A stretch of 64,000 nucleotides of DNA, from the NCBI GenBank assembly GCA_003254885.1, contig QANT01000404.1:31354-95353 (forward strand), in the 5' to 3' direction. Shown piece after piece: positions 11,002 to 22,428 of the stretch; position 1 is the first letter of the stretch, and each line of letters begins with the position of its first letter. Under the pieces are notes generated by a model that saw nothing but the letters and a program-made list of their open reading frames with translations, was not told the DNA's origin and made no database searches. The translations under genes were made by a program, and so were the position numbers. The DNA comes from Purshia tridentata (taxonomy: Eukaryota; Streptophyta; Magnoliopsida; Rosales; Rosaceae).

Positions 11002-13383
11002 ATGGATTACTGTTCTGGTTTGATGGGTGGGAAGTCTGATCGTGATTTTGGTGACGTTGTGGAGGAGGATCCAACTGGGAGATACTTGCGGGTATGGGCT
11101 CTTAATTTTGGAATTTGAATTGTGTGTCTTTCATTCAAAGATGAATTCTTTGTTTTTTAATTCTTATTTATTTTCTGTTTGTTTCTTCCAGTATGATGAA
11201 ATCTTGGGGAGGGGAGCATTCAAGACTGTGTAAGCTTCTTTAACCAAACCTTGCATTCCTTTCTTTGTTAGTTGGTTTTCTAACATTCTAAGAAATTGAA
11301 ATTGGAAATTGATTCAGCTTATTTGGATGTTTTTTTTTTTTTGCATAATGTAGATATAAGGCATTTGATGAAGTAGATGGAATAGAAGTAGCCTGGAGCC
11401 AAGTGAATATTGAGGAGGTATTGCAGTCCCCGGAACAGCTTGAAAGATTGTACTCGGAGGTTCATCTGCTGAAGTCATTAAAACATGAAAATATCATCAA
11501 GTTCTTTAACTCTTGGGTGGATGATAAGAACAAGACTATCAACATGATAACAGAGATATTCACTTCTGGGAGTTTGAGGCAGTGAGTTTATTTTCGTTTC
11601 GTTGGCTGTTTCTGTTTCGAGTTTCATGTTTTACTTGGTTTCCATTCTCAAATACTATTCGTTGCTGTTTTGGATCAATCTAGGTATCGGAGGAAGCATA
11701 AAAATGTTGAGCTGAAGGCCATCAAGAGCTGGGCAAGGCAGATTCTTCGAGGCTTACACTATCTGCATTCTAACAATCCTCCAATTATTCATAGAGATTT
11801 GAAATGTGACAACATATTTGTCAATGGAAATAATGGAGAAATTAAAATTGGAGATCTTGGATTGGCAATTGTTATGCAGCAACCTACTGCCCACAGTGTG
11901 ATTGGCACTCCAGAATTCATGGCTCCAGAGCTTTATGAAGAGGAATATAATGAATTAGTCGACATTTATTCTTTTGGCATGTGCATGTTAGAAATGGTGA
12001 CCTGTGAATACCCTTATAGTGAATGTAAAAATCCAGCACAAATTTATAAGAAAGTTACCTCTGTAAGTTTCTGATCGCCTGCAATATGAAGTTCCTCCAC
12101 TTTCTGTTTTACTAAAAGGTTTCCTAATATTTCTCTTAACTTAACTCTGTTGCAGGGTATAAAGCCTGCTTCACTCAGTAAAGTGAACAATCCTCAAGTC
12201 AAGCAGTTCATAGAAAAGTGTCTAGTTCCAGCACCTATGAGATTGCCTGCAATTGAGCTTTTGAAAGATCCATTTCTTTCAACTGACCAATTGAAGGAGC
12301 TCAGTTGTGATTCATCGAGATTGCTCAAATCAGTGAACTTGCCACAGCCTGAAGCTCGTCCGATGGACATAGATGCTAACTACCAGAAGCTTTCTGTTGG
12401 TTCTTGTAGAAAAAGTGGGAATGCAACATCTATCTCTTCAACTATGGAGTTACAGAGGTTCACTGAGAATAATGAATTCACGTTAAGAGCAGAGAAAAAT
12501 GATGATAATATCATCTCTTTAACTTTGCGCATTACTGATCCATGTGGTAAGTACATCTGTCATACTAAAAGGTTCATTTGTTTCCCTTCTTTTCCTGAAT
12601 TGCAACTGAATATTATTTGTTTATACAGGTCGGGGTGCAAGAAATATCCATTTTGAGTTCTATCTTGATTCTGATACTGCAATTTCAATTGCTGGGGAGA
12701 TGGTTGAGCAGCTTGATCTTTCAAATGAAGATGTCTCTGTTATAGCTGAGTTAATTGATGACTTGATTGTGAAGCTTGTACCCAGCTGGAAACCTTCATT
12801 TGGAAATTCATCATCTGGAGCAAGCAGTTCATGCCAGGATTATCCTGTACTTCAACATGATGTAACCTTATTGGGGTGCCCTTGGGGTTCAGGTTTGGTC
12901 AAGGCTTCCTCGAAGGCACAGTTGGCGTATGTGAAAGACCAAGATCTTCAAGAATCAGTGATCCCAGATGCATCGGCAGCCAGTTATATCGTTGCCATTG
13001 CCTCAGATTCTGGGAATGCCAAAGTTGGTTCTGATGGGTACGATTCCAGTCCAGATTGTATGGTTCGTGGTGGGCTTAAGTTGAAGAGTTATGAAGAAAA
13101 TTGTGGTGATTCTGTCATGATGAATGACTCAGCAGTGAACTCTCCTACCTCATATATTGATTCATGGCCTGGCATATCGAAAACTTTTAGCTCATCAAGC
13201 ATTTGTTCCTTGTCCGAGTTGTCTGTAGGGGACAAACATGAGTATGGTGAGCTAAAATTGGAGCTGCATGCCATTGATACGCTGTTTAATCAACGGTTTC
13301 GTGAACTCTTTAGGATGAGGGAAGAAGCAATACAAAGTGCAAAGAAAAGGTGGATAGCAAAAAAGAAAATACCCGTCAATTGA
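11002..13383 (+). CDS. WNK8: WNK (with-no-lysine) serine/threonine kinase, WNK8 type
   Basis: Six exons (11002-11091, 11192-11229, 11354-11581, 11684-12062, 12156-12546, 12629-13383) give 626 residues. The kinase domain spans about 31-290. The lysine normally in strand 3 is replaced (VAWSQV, Trp57), and the catalytic lysine lies in the glycine-rich loop instead (GRGAFKTV, Lys41), the mark of the WNK family. HRDLKCDN (155-162), DLG (176-178) and GTPEFMAPE are intact. About 353-425 resembles the OSR1 C-terminal-like domain found behind plant WNK kinases. The C-terminal third is Ser-rich and ends in a basic coiled segment. The loop sequences are closest to WNK8/WNK10. In Arabidopsis WNK8 acts with V-ATPase subunit C and the G-protein regulator RGS1. 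Start: first ATG of the kinase frame, giving MDYCSG. Confidence 0.93.
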
Positions 13384-14302
13384 TGTACTATAATTAGTTT
13401 TGCTAGGCTGTTGTTTTTATTTTTAGTTTTTTTCCTACAACATTCATTTGATTCTTGTCATTTTTCAACTTTGGTAAATCCATTTGCTTTTATGGTTTGT
13501 TTGGATTGGAGAAAAAAATTTGTAATTTAGACAAATTCAGCATTTTAGTAGTCATTATTCAAAGTTGGTGTGCGGAAGCAGTGGTTTGAGTAGTGCATAT
13601 AGCCAGATTGGCTGATGAACACAACCTTAGCTTTCTTTATGGACTATACAACATCTATGATGTTGTATATTGATATTCTATATTTCATAAAATTGTGAGA
13701 ATATGGAGTGTTGTTTTATATTGAAAAATTATAATATGAGATGTCTAAATTTCTTTATGATATCATAGTAGGTTCATTGTTCACCCAAGTATGTTAAGTC
13801 AAGTGGCCACGTGTGCTCTACATCACTTAATATGAATATGAGTTGTTCATTTTTTTAGCTTAAGCGACGCCACACATGTGAGGGCGTATGAACAATCAGC
13901 AATTCTCACAACGCTTGGATATGGCGATGTTGGCGTTCTCAACACTACTCCATGCAGGTATATTTTCAAAATAATGAAGAGGCCAAGGAAAAGAGGACAG
14001 AGCAGGGGTTGTAGTCAGTGGTGGAAGACTGGAAGGTGGGAATGGGTCATTGACTTGTCGTCGATGAATATTATGATATTAGCGTCAGTTAAAAGACTTC
14101 TGTTTTGTTACATTTTCTACAGTTAAAAAGCAAAGCCACCGCTGTCCATTTCTGCCACCCCTGAATTCACAATAGAAGCTCCTTAATCGGGGGAAAGGGA
14201 CGCCATCATGAAAGTCTAACTCCTGACTGATTGTTAATAAGGTAAAGCTCGTGTTAAAACAAATACAAGTTTTCTAATTTTTTGTTGGGCGGTGCTGTAA
14301 TT
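13384..14302. other. WNK 3' UTR and promoter of the RPW8 gene
   Basis: No recognised gene. A short open stretch at 13878-14126 has no domain and is treated as chance. AT-rich throughout. Confidence 0.55.
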
Positions 14303-17300
14303 ATGGCACTGGAGTTTATCGGAGGAGCACTATTTACGCTGCTGTATGATGGTGTTAAGAAAGCGATGGGCAGGACTACCAAGTTTAAGTCTGTTCTCGA
14401 AGATCTCAATTTCACGCTAGACTGTTTACAACCACTAATCATCCAACAGATTGGAGAGCATAACCTGGAAATGGGTCTCCCGAATGAGGAAATACAGAAT
14501 CTTCAAAGACAAATGGAGGCAGGCGTAAAGCTCGTCTGCAAATTGTCCAAGGTTGGTCTGTGTGAGTATTGTTGCTGCGTCTGCTGTAATTGCTGGATCT
14601 GGTGCAATTGCTGCAACTGTGTAGAGCCTAGTTATACTTACCAACTTGCTGAATTGGATAGATCGCTTAGAAGACTTTTAGAAAGAATGAGGCTGCAGGA
14701 AGCTAGAGATGTCAAGGAGCTCTTGCTTTTGGGAAGGAAAAGTGCTGAAAAACTTGATCAATTGGAGAGAAGGCAGTCAGAATTACTGAAAATGCAGCAG
14801 GAAGCAGTGGATATACTAAGAGCACAGCAGGAAGCAAGGGATGTCCGGGAGTTTTCAGCAAGTAATACTGAGTCCACGGTGCACCAGAGAATTGAAGGGA
14901 ATGGTGTTCAACAAGTGTCGTCATTAGACGGAGGAGAGACTACTGCTCTAGGAGCAGTATTTGAGGTGTTGTTTGATGCCGTTATGCAAGTGAAGGACAA
15001 CACCACGATGTATAAACGCGTCCTCCGAGATATAAAATCCACACTAGATGTTTTAAAACCACTAATAGAAGAGATAACAGAAGATAACAAGGTATTTCAT
15101 CTCCCAAAGGAAGAACTAGAAAATTTTAGAATACAAATGGAAAAGGGTGTAGAGGTCATCCACAAGTGCTCCAAGGTTCATCAGTGGGCCAGGTACAAAA
15201 AGTATGGATACACCAGCAAACTTTTTGAATTGGATGAATCTCTTCACAGACTGTTAAGTATCCTGAGAGTGCAGATAGCAAGCCATGTGAAGAAAACCTT
15301 GGCTTCAATAAGTAAAATAGAGACGGAGATGAAGCAAATTGAAAGTAAAAGTTGTTCTCCAATGCAGGAAAAAAGAGATGTGACAGAGACATTGGACTTG
15401 GCAGGGTCTATCGAGGCAGGGGTCGAGGAAATTGAAGGGAGTGAAGTGGTACAAAATCAAATTGAACATGCAGTAGCTAAACCTCCATTGCCTACATTTG
15501 GTTTGGGTGTACTGAATGTGCAGGGAACAAGGGATGTGAATATAAAGGCGGGGGTGGAGCGAATTGAAGGGAGTGGCAGGGTACAAAATCAAAATGAAGT
15601 TGTAGTAGCTGAACCTCCGTCACCTACATTTGGATTGGATGTACTGGCTGTGCAAAGAACAAGTGATGTGAATGAGAAATTGGACTTGACATGGAATATA
15701 AAGGCAGGGGTGGAGCGAATTGAAGGGAGTGGTGAAGTTGTAGAAGCTGAAGCTCCATCACTTGCACTTGGATTGGATGTACTGAATGTGCAAGAAAGAA
15801 AGAATGTGAATCAGACATTGGATTCGGCAAGAAATATAGAGGAATGGTTGAGTTCTAGTTACACACAGGCTGGAATATTGGACATAACCCAAACACAACC
15901 CGTAGCTGATAACCAGAAGTGTAGTGCAAGCATTGATGTGAGGGATTCAGGAGGAGAAATTCAATCGGATTATGACATCAATATTGCTTCGTCCTCACAA
16001 AGACCACAAAAAGGGTACATATACAATGATACATTATGTGATTTAATCTTCATTATTTTCTTCATTTTTACGTAAATAAACATCATTGTGAAATGTACGG
16101 AGCTGCTGCTTCTTAGAAAAAAGGTTGCATTAGTAAAGCATATATGATACATCATCGTCTCGATGGAAGCTCGAATAATACTCGAGGTTAAATTATCAGT
16201 GCAGAACGTTGAACGGACGTGATTCTCTTTTTATAATTTTTTTGCCTTTTTTATTTCAGTTTTGTTGACTGGGTTGAAAATGTTATACTCACTCCTCCAC
16301 TCACGACTGCTAACCCTGAGTCTGACGAGAAGAACCTCGAAGATGAACTCTCACGTACGATCCATCTGGCGGATCGGGTCATCAAATCCGCCCAAGAGGC
16401 CGAGTCTTCAAAGCAGGACTGCGCCGACCTCGTCAAGCAAGTCGAACGCCTCTCCCAAATGCTCCGATCCGTCATCCGAATCGCCGCCACCACCCAGTCC
16501 ATTTACGAGCGACCCGTCCGCAGAATCGTCGCCGGCGTGGTTCAGAACCTCGACCGAGCCCTAACCCTTGTCTGCAAGTGCAAGGGCAGTGGGGTCCTTC
16601 GCCAAGTCTTCTCCATAATAACCACCACCGCTGACTTCCGAAAGGTCTCGAACCTTTTGGAGTATTCTGTCGGTGACATGAAGTGGCTTCTCTCCATCTT
16701 CGAGTCCGACGGAGCTGACCTCTCTCTGCCTCCGATCGCCGTGAACGACCCGATTCTCAGTTGGGTCTGGTCGTATATATCCACTATCTACATGGGTCAA
16801 CCCAGGGACCGAGTCGAGGCTACGGACTCTCTGGCCTCACTGGCTCGTGACAACGATCGGAACAAGAAGATTATCGTCGAGGAAGGTGGAGTGACGCCGC
16901 TGCTGAAGCTTTTGAAAGAAGGGTCTTCTCCTGATGCTCAAGTCGCGGCGGCCAATGCCCTTTTCGAAATAGCTATGGACCAAGAAAGGGTCAGAGCCAT
17001 CATTGACTTGAATGGAATTGGGGTCATTGTTTCAGTTCTGAAGGACTCGCGGATGCGGGTTCAGGTCTCGGTGGTGAAATTGGTGTCGGAGATGGCAGAA
17101 CTTGACCCGGTTGCCCAGAATGAGTTTGCTAGAGAGAATGTGACGAGGCCGTTGGTTACTTTGTTGGCAATGGATACAGTTCTGGATGACCCGAAGCTTC
17201 AACCGGGTAAGCCTAGCATTCATTCCCTCGTTCAGATTAACAAGGAGTTAGTTGGAAAGGGTTCAAACCCGAATAGCCGAAGAGGTGCGCATTACCGGAA

Positions 17301-18072
17301 AGAGAGGGACAGGGAGGCTGAGTCCCCTGAGGTAAAGCTTAAGCTCAAGGTTGGTTGTGCTGAGGCTTTATGCAAATTGTGTAAAGGCTGTTTGTTGAAT
17401 AGTCGTAAAGTTACGGAGACTAAAGGGTTGATTTGTTTGGCAAAGATAATTGAGAAGGAATTAGGAGAATTGCAGCTTAATTGCTTGATGACTGTGATGG
17501 AAATAGCCGCAATGGCTGAATCCAATGTCGACCTTAGACGAGCGGCTTTTAAGCCCAACTCTCCGGCTGCAAAGGCAGTTTTAGATCAGCTTTTGAGAGT
17601 TATTCGAGAAGAGACTAGCCCAGAATTGAAAATTCCTGCAATTAAAGCAATTGGGTCATTGGCAAGAACTTTTCCTATGAGAGAAACACGGATAGTTGGT
17701 CCCTTGGTTTCCCAGCTTGGTAGTGAGAATGTGGATGTGGCAACTGAGGCTGCCATTGCATTAGGGAAGTTCGTGACTTTGGATAATTTCAATTGTGTGG
17801 AGCATTCGAAGACAATTGTTGAGTTTGATGCGGTTCCTTCTCTGATGAGATTGTTGCGGACCACTGATCGTATCAACGAACGGGCTCACAAGCACTGCCT
17901 GGTACTACTATGTTACTTGGCATTGAATGTTGGCAATAGTGAGGCTCTTCAAAAAGAACGGGCATTGAATACTCTGGAGGGGAAGGCTCAATTTGTTGCA
18001 TCTCAATATCCTGATTTGAGGGATTTGTTTGCCAAAGCCATACATAATCTCAATCTTTATCAAGCTGGTTGA
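14303..18072 (+). CDS. RPW8-RPW8-armadillo fusion protein (predicted, two exons)
   Basis: Exon 1 (14303-16014) encodes two tandem RPW8 domains, about residues 1-145 (MALEFIGGALFTLLYDGVKK start) and 215-345 (TALGAVFEVLFDAVMQVKD start), then a repeat-rich linker to 570. Exon 2 (16260-18072) encodes about 600 residues of armadillo repeats related to a plant ARM protein family (I recall At2g05810 and the ARO proteins). The donor AAAGG|GTACAT and acceptor TTTCAG give a 245-base phase-2 intron that joins both parts in frame: 1174 residues. The ARM frame has no ATG before 16459, deep inside the conserved region, which supports the join. Without splicing exon 1 would stop at 16075, an RPW8-only form. 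RPW8 domains form the membrane-acting N-terminus of helper NLRs ADR1/NRG1; here ARM repeats stand in place of NB-LRR. Compared with its ARM relatives as I remember them, the ARM part lacks a Ser-rich loop. Confidence 0.72.
14561..14620 (+). other. Eleven-cysteine cluster inside the first RPW8 domain
   Basis: Residues 87-106 contain 11 Cys of 20, with Asn, Trp and Ile between, in patterns CCC, CC, CNC, CNCC. In the second RPW8 domain the same place holds an ordinary charged segment (QWARYKKYGY). The frame is open on both sides and flanking RPW8 sequence is intact, so this is real coding sequence, not a frameshift. Possible roles are metal binding, disulfide linkage or S-acylation at a membrane; none is shown. 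Confidence 0.85.
15413..15840 (+). repeat. Three in-frame coding repeats in the RPW8-ARM linker
   Basis: Units start at 15413, 15545 and 15701, each encoding about 44-52 residues that open with AGVE-IEGS and run through a Pro-rich P-FGLDVL-VQ segment to a D-VN end. The third has lost the VQNQ part. The DNA is still highly similar, so the expansion is recent. Confidence 0.85.
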
Positions 18073-18548
18073 GCTCATCACCGCAGGCAAACCTACATAC
18101 CATAAATGCTACAGTTTTGGTAATGTGAGCTTATCCTGTACACAGAGAGAGAGAGAGAGAGATTGACACGTTGCCAACAAAAGTAATCCAAATTTCAATG
18201 ATGTAAGAAATAGAGCCCAAGAACTGCGTCAGTTGTTGTTTCTGACTAGGTGAGTGGATGTATAGGCATGTATCTGCAATCTGTTGTACATAATTTGAAG
18301 GAAATTGTTTTGCAAAAGCATCAAATTTTTATTTCTCCCTTTTTTTTATGTCTTATTTCTCCAAACAACCAGTTATCTTTCAGTACTATAGAAATTCCCT
18401 TGCAGTAACATTAATTTTGTTTAGCAGATTGCAACTTGTTAATGAAGTTCTAGTTTACTACTACTTTGTTGTTACCTTTATGGTTCTAATTTCTGCTGAA
18501 TCTTTTTGGTCAGTTCATTGCATTATGCTGATCTTTTGTATATCTGAT

Positions 18549-20774
18549 TTAAATTCAGTGTTTAGACCGGCTAAGAGAGCTAATCACAGCAATCTGAGTT
18601 TAAAACGTGTACCTATAAGCTCTAATCTTGAACTTCTACAAACTGAACAGCAAATTAGAAGTTTCAGAAATAAATTGATGCAAGTGTAATCGTCTAAGGA
18701 GTAAAATAGTATTAATCCCTTCAAACATTTTGGTAAAAATGTGTTGAAATTTGATTCTGAAAATCATTACAAATGCCCATCTTTTAATACTCACTTTAGC
18801 GGGATAAATAGAATATTTATTTATCTTTTTTGTGTCTTAAACATTTGAGTGCAGTTGAACTGATAACATCTTGCACATGGTTTTTCTTTAACTTTGCTAG
18901 TTCAATTATCCAAAGCGGTTAAAGGAAAAAAAAAAAGTTAGAGCTAAAGTTCAGCTATAAAGAATGCATACAATACAATTCATAAAATTAAATTTCACTT
19001 GAAGATGATGACATTCTACGTACATCTCTTTTTTTTTTGACCACTGGACATTCTACATACATCTTAAAAAGAGAAGAAAGAAAAACCCTCAAGATGAAGA
19101 TCAAAACGAGAATAAAGGTGTTGGGCCCGTCTATTAAACAGACTTAATGTGACCCACAATTGAATTCCCTAATTTGTATAACTAAGCTCATATTCTGATA
19201 TTCAAATTATATTTGAGTTTAAATATTTGTGTTAAATTAAATAGCAGGCCGTTGGATGAGAAAGTGTCAAACTAGACATTTCATTTAGGACTCTAGTAGT
19301 GGGAGAGATTATCTGAGCCATATTCCTTGATGGTAGAAACAGATAAGAGTCGGTTAATTTTCCGATCGTTCAATGAAGGTTCCTGGACTAGCTTATAAAT
19401 ATGTCTGTGTGTACAATCAATAAGGCACACTCAAGTAAGCTATAAGCCAGAAGATCTACTGAGTTATATTTAGTTTCTACAGAGATAGTTAGAGAGCTTA
19501 TTAGTAGCAAAGGTCGTTGATTTCATAGCTTGAACAACAATAGCTGGAGGTAAAGCTCACTCAATTTCCGCTGTGCTATTTATGCTATTTTAGTTAAATT
19601 TCTTACAAAAGGATCATCCATAGTTTGCATGTTTATGCTCTCCAGAGATGTATGATATTTGTTCTTTGTTGTACTGCTTTTGGTTTGAAAGGGAGCTGAC
19701 GATATGCATACATCACCAATTCAAACAAAATTCTCTCAATCATCTATATCAGCTGGGACAATCAATTCAGGGCCTCAGGGGATGAATTATGAAATTTTAG
19801 TCGACAGACAACAAAGAACACCACAGGTTGATTTGTAATATTAAGGCTAATCAGAAACATCACAGCGGTTTTAAGTTGTAACTTGTCAACAAAATATTCT
19901 TCCATCAAGAAACAAATTGAAGCCCAATAGTCATAGCCCGGTCACTTCATTACAATCAAAGAACACAATGCTGCTAAAGTCATTCAAACAGCTTTCAGAT
20001 GATACTTAGTACGTGTCATAAAAATAGAGCTCCACATGAAATTTACTTACATGGGTTATTGTTGTTTCTTTCCCATGTTGCTAATTCAAAGGTGGTTGTT
20101 TGATCGAAGGCAAGGATAGATCTATGTGCACTAAAAGGGCTGGTAAAGCTTCAAGAATTAGTCAGAGGTCATAACGTTCGGAAGCAAGCAAAGCTGACAC
20201 TGAAATGAAGGATCAAGGCTTTAACATCATATGTATTCATCCATATGATATAAAAAACTCATATCTTATACTTGATTTTCTACTCTCTTTTTTTGTCTGA
20301 GAGGATGTTCTTACTTAAAGCCATAAATTCAGTGTAAGACTGGCTAAGAGAGCTAATCACAGCAACCTGAGTTTAAAACGGGTGCCTCTAAAGCTCTAAT
20401 CTGAAACTTTACAAGTTTGTGTCAATTCCTTTCACCCAGGAACTCTTCCCGAGCAACATATTCCCCTATCCAGCACACACCAGTAATTATGCATCGATAA
20501 ATTTTTGTTCTCATTTTTGAGTATGTTTGAGTATTTTTGAACTATTTTTGAGTATCTTTGTACATATGATTAAAGCCTTATAAATTCAGTGTTAGACTGG
20601 CTAAGAGAGCTAATCACAGCAACCTGAGTTTAAAACGGGTGACTCTAAGGCTCTCATCTGAAACTTCAAGAAGTTTGTGTCATTTCCTTTCACCCAGGAA
20701 CTCTTCCCGAGCAACATATTCCCCTATCCAGCACACACCAGTAATTATGCGTCAATAAATTTTTGTTCTCATTT
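18549..20774. repeat. Three dispersed copies of one repeat
   Basis: Copy 1, partial, 18549-18638; copies 2 and 3, about 200 bases each, 20319-20515 and 20573-20774. Shared core: CTAAGAGAGCTAATCACAGC followed by GAGTTTAAAACG. Copies 2 and 3 share a further 110 bases including CACCCAGGAACTCTTCC. Spacing between copies 2 and 3 holds short GAGTATTTTTGA repeats. Copies 2 and 3 are over 90% alike by eye; copy 1 is older. Confidence 0.85.
19120..19545 (+). mobile_element. Possible solo LTR or Copia-type LTR remnant
   Basis: Starts TGTTGGGCC, contains TATAAATATG near 19395 followed 20 bases later by CAATAAGGCACAC, the promoter/polyadenylation arrangement usual in plant Copia LTRs, and could end near GAACAACA. 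No matching target duplication, primer-binding site or internal gag/pol was found, so boundaries are tentative. Confidence 0.4.
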
Positions 20775-21634
20775 CCCCTGAAAAATCTCGCTCCATTCCA
20801 GATTTCACCAAGCTGGAGTTTAGAAACAAAATATAGTGATACATGTTTCGGCAATCTGGAGATAAGATCATTAGGACTTACTATGATGAAATTTTATGCA
20901 CATATTCTGGAACAGAAAATGCAATTCTTTCATGATGGCAAGCTTGTTCATACGCCATTAACCATCTCTAGAGTGCAAGAAATCCATTATACAGACTGTC
21001 CTTCGAAACCAGCTTGGTGTAAACCCTGCTCTGCATAAATTTCTATTACAGAACTCAATGAAATGGAATTTCTGGCATGTTTCACCTCAACTCAACTACA
21101 AATTCATCCTCTGTGAACTTCCTTATTTCTTGGATATGAAATTTTTTCAAGAATCTGATATGTTGACAAATACATAGATTTCCCACAGCAACCTGTCTCT
21201 AGCACTACAACCATCTTCCTTAAACATTCCATGTGTTTTACTCACATCTGAGATTCCTTTTCTTTTGGAGGAAAAATTGCTTGAGATGGTTCAACATAAA
21301 GGTCCGATATGCAATGAGTGGTAAAGAACATTATACTCAAAAATAAAAATTTTTTATCCTTAATCCATGAAAGAGATGTTAGGTTTTATGGGTCTTCAAA
21401 TTCAAATTTAATTCTGTAACAATTCACAAACTTAATTGAGAGAGTTATTCACAATTTATTAACAAATCAATAATTCCCAATACAATATTCACAAAAGAAA
21501 CATGAGAGGAATGCACAACGGGGAACAATAATTGAATTTTTTCAATTGATGAAAATTTTCTGGACAAGATAAGTAGAAGCACCCATACCCTTACATTGAC
21601 TTGCAGACAGATGAACAAGAAGCCTCCACAGATA

Positions 21635-22428
21635 CTACCAGTTTTCCTTGACTATTTTCGATTTCTCAAGTATGAATTTCCCTTCTTTGTACTTCTGTGT
21701 TTCCTCATAGGCTCGCTCATACTTCCAACCCAGCACCTCGTGGCAGTCACCGCAGGAGACATCAGCGACAGTGTGCAGACCAGTCATCAGCTGTCTGTCT
21801 TCTCTGGGCCCAACTGTTATGTTCATTGCATGCGAAAACAGAAAGGCTCGGCCATTTCTTCCCTATGATTTAACAAAATAAAGTGTTGAATCAGATTCTT
21901 GCAGTCCTCTCATCATAGTCACATCCAAAACAAGACAATCTTTCATACACATTAATCAAATGAATTCAGTCCTTACAACAAAGGCTTGAACCTAGCTCCT
22001 ATCCCTTCGGGCCATTCCTCATCCCATCCCAATGTCACTTGAGCTCATAGACAGCAAATGAATACAGAGCAGAAAATAAAAGTACTCAACCAAGCACAAC
22101 ACAACCACTTGGCTCCTTGCCTTGGCTAATTGAGTTTGAGGCTTTGAGTTCTTCATTTTAACTTTCAAAAAGGTTGAGGTTTTATTCCCCTTTTGCTCCA
22201 AAATGCAAAGGTAATAATGCCAATTCATTTCATTTTAAAGAAATACATACAGCAGCTTTTTGTTAGTTATCACATAAAATTAAAGGCAGGCAACAAAACC
22301 ACAACAGCTTAATCAAACAAAATAAAGTTCTTCACCTGAAAGGCTTTAGAAATGACATCATCATGAAGGGCGACATGGGTTCGGCAATTACAGCAACTAT
22401 ACAACCTCGGCCCAACCAATTCTGCCAT
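21635..22428 (-). CDS. Yippee-like zinc-binding protein
   Basis: Two coding exons on the minus strand (22428-22336 and 21862-21635) give 106 residues, the standard Yippee length. Zinc ligands are Cys12/Cys15 (CCNC) and Cys68/Cys71 (CGDC); Cys15 and Cys68 are separated by 52 residues, exactly the Yippee spacing. The conserved end [22 protein letters not shown] is nearly intact. The CHORD-unrelated Yippee fold resembles the cereblon thalidomide-binding and Mis18 domains; animal YPEL5 is part of the GID/CTLH ubiquitin ligase, while plant roles are little known. A GA-rich segment at 23083-23250 with a donor-like AG|GTACAA at its end may be a non-coding first exon, making the leader about 0.8 kb from the ATG. 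Close to Arabidopsis At4g27740/At4g27745 from memory. Confidence 0.93.

Larger units (their letters stand above)
18073..21634. other. Intergenic region with three repeat copies and an LTR-like segment
   Basis: No gene is supported. It holds a GA microsatellite (18143-18162), a promoter-like LTR segment and three copies of one repeat, listed separately. Elsewhere it is AT-rich without features; the short frames at 18348-18689 and 20763-21038 look like chance. Confidence 0.6.

Noticed and set aside
13878-14126. Short frame upstream of the RPW8 gene
   Set aside because: No similarity to RPW8 or any other family; likely chance.
15156-15830. Minus-strand frames opposite the RPW8 linker
   Set aside because: They follow the three coding repeats in phase and have no features of their own.
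16459-18072. ARM protein as a separate gene starting at the first in-frame ATG
   Set aside because: This start would cut off about 66 conserved N-terminal residues; the spliced join to the RPW8 exon is in frame and simpler, though a separate transcript cannot be excluded.
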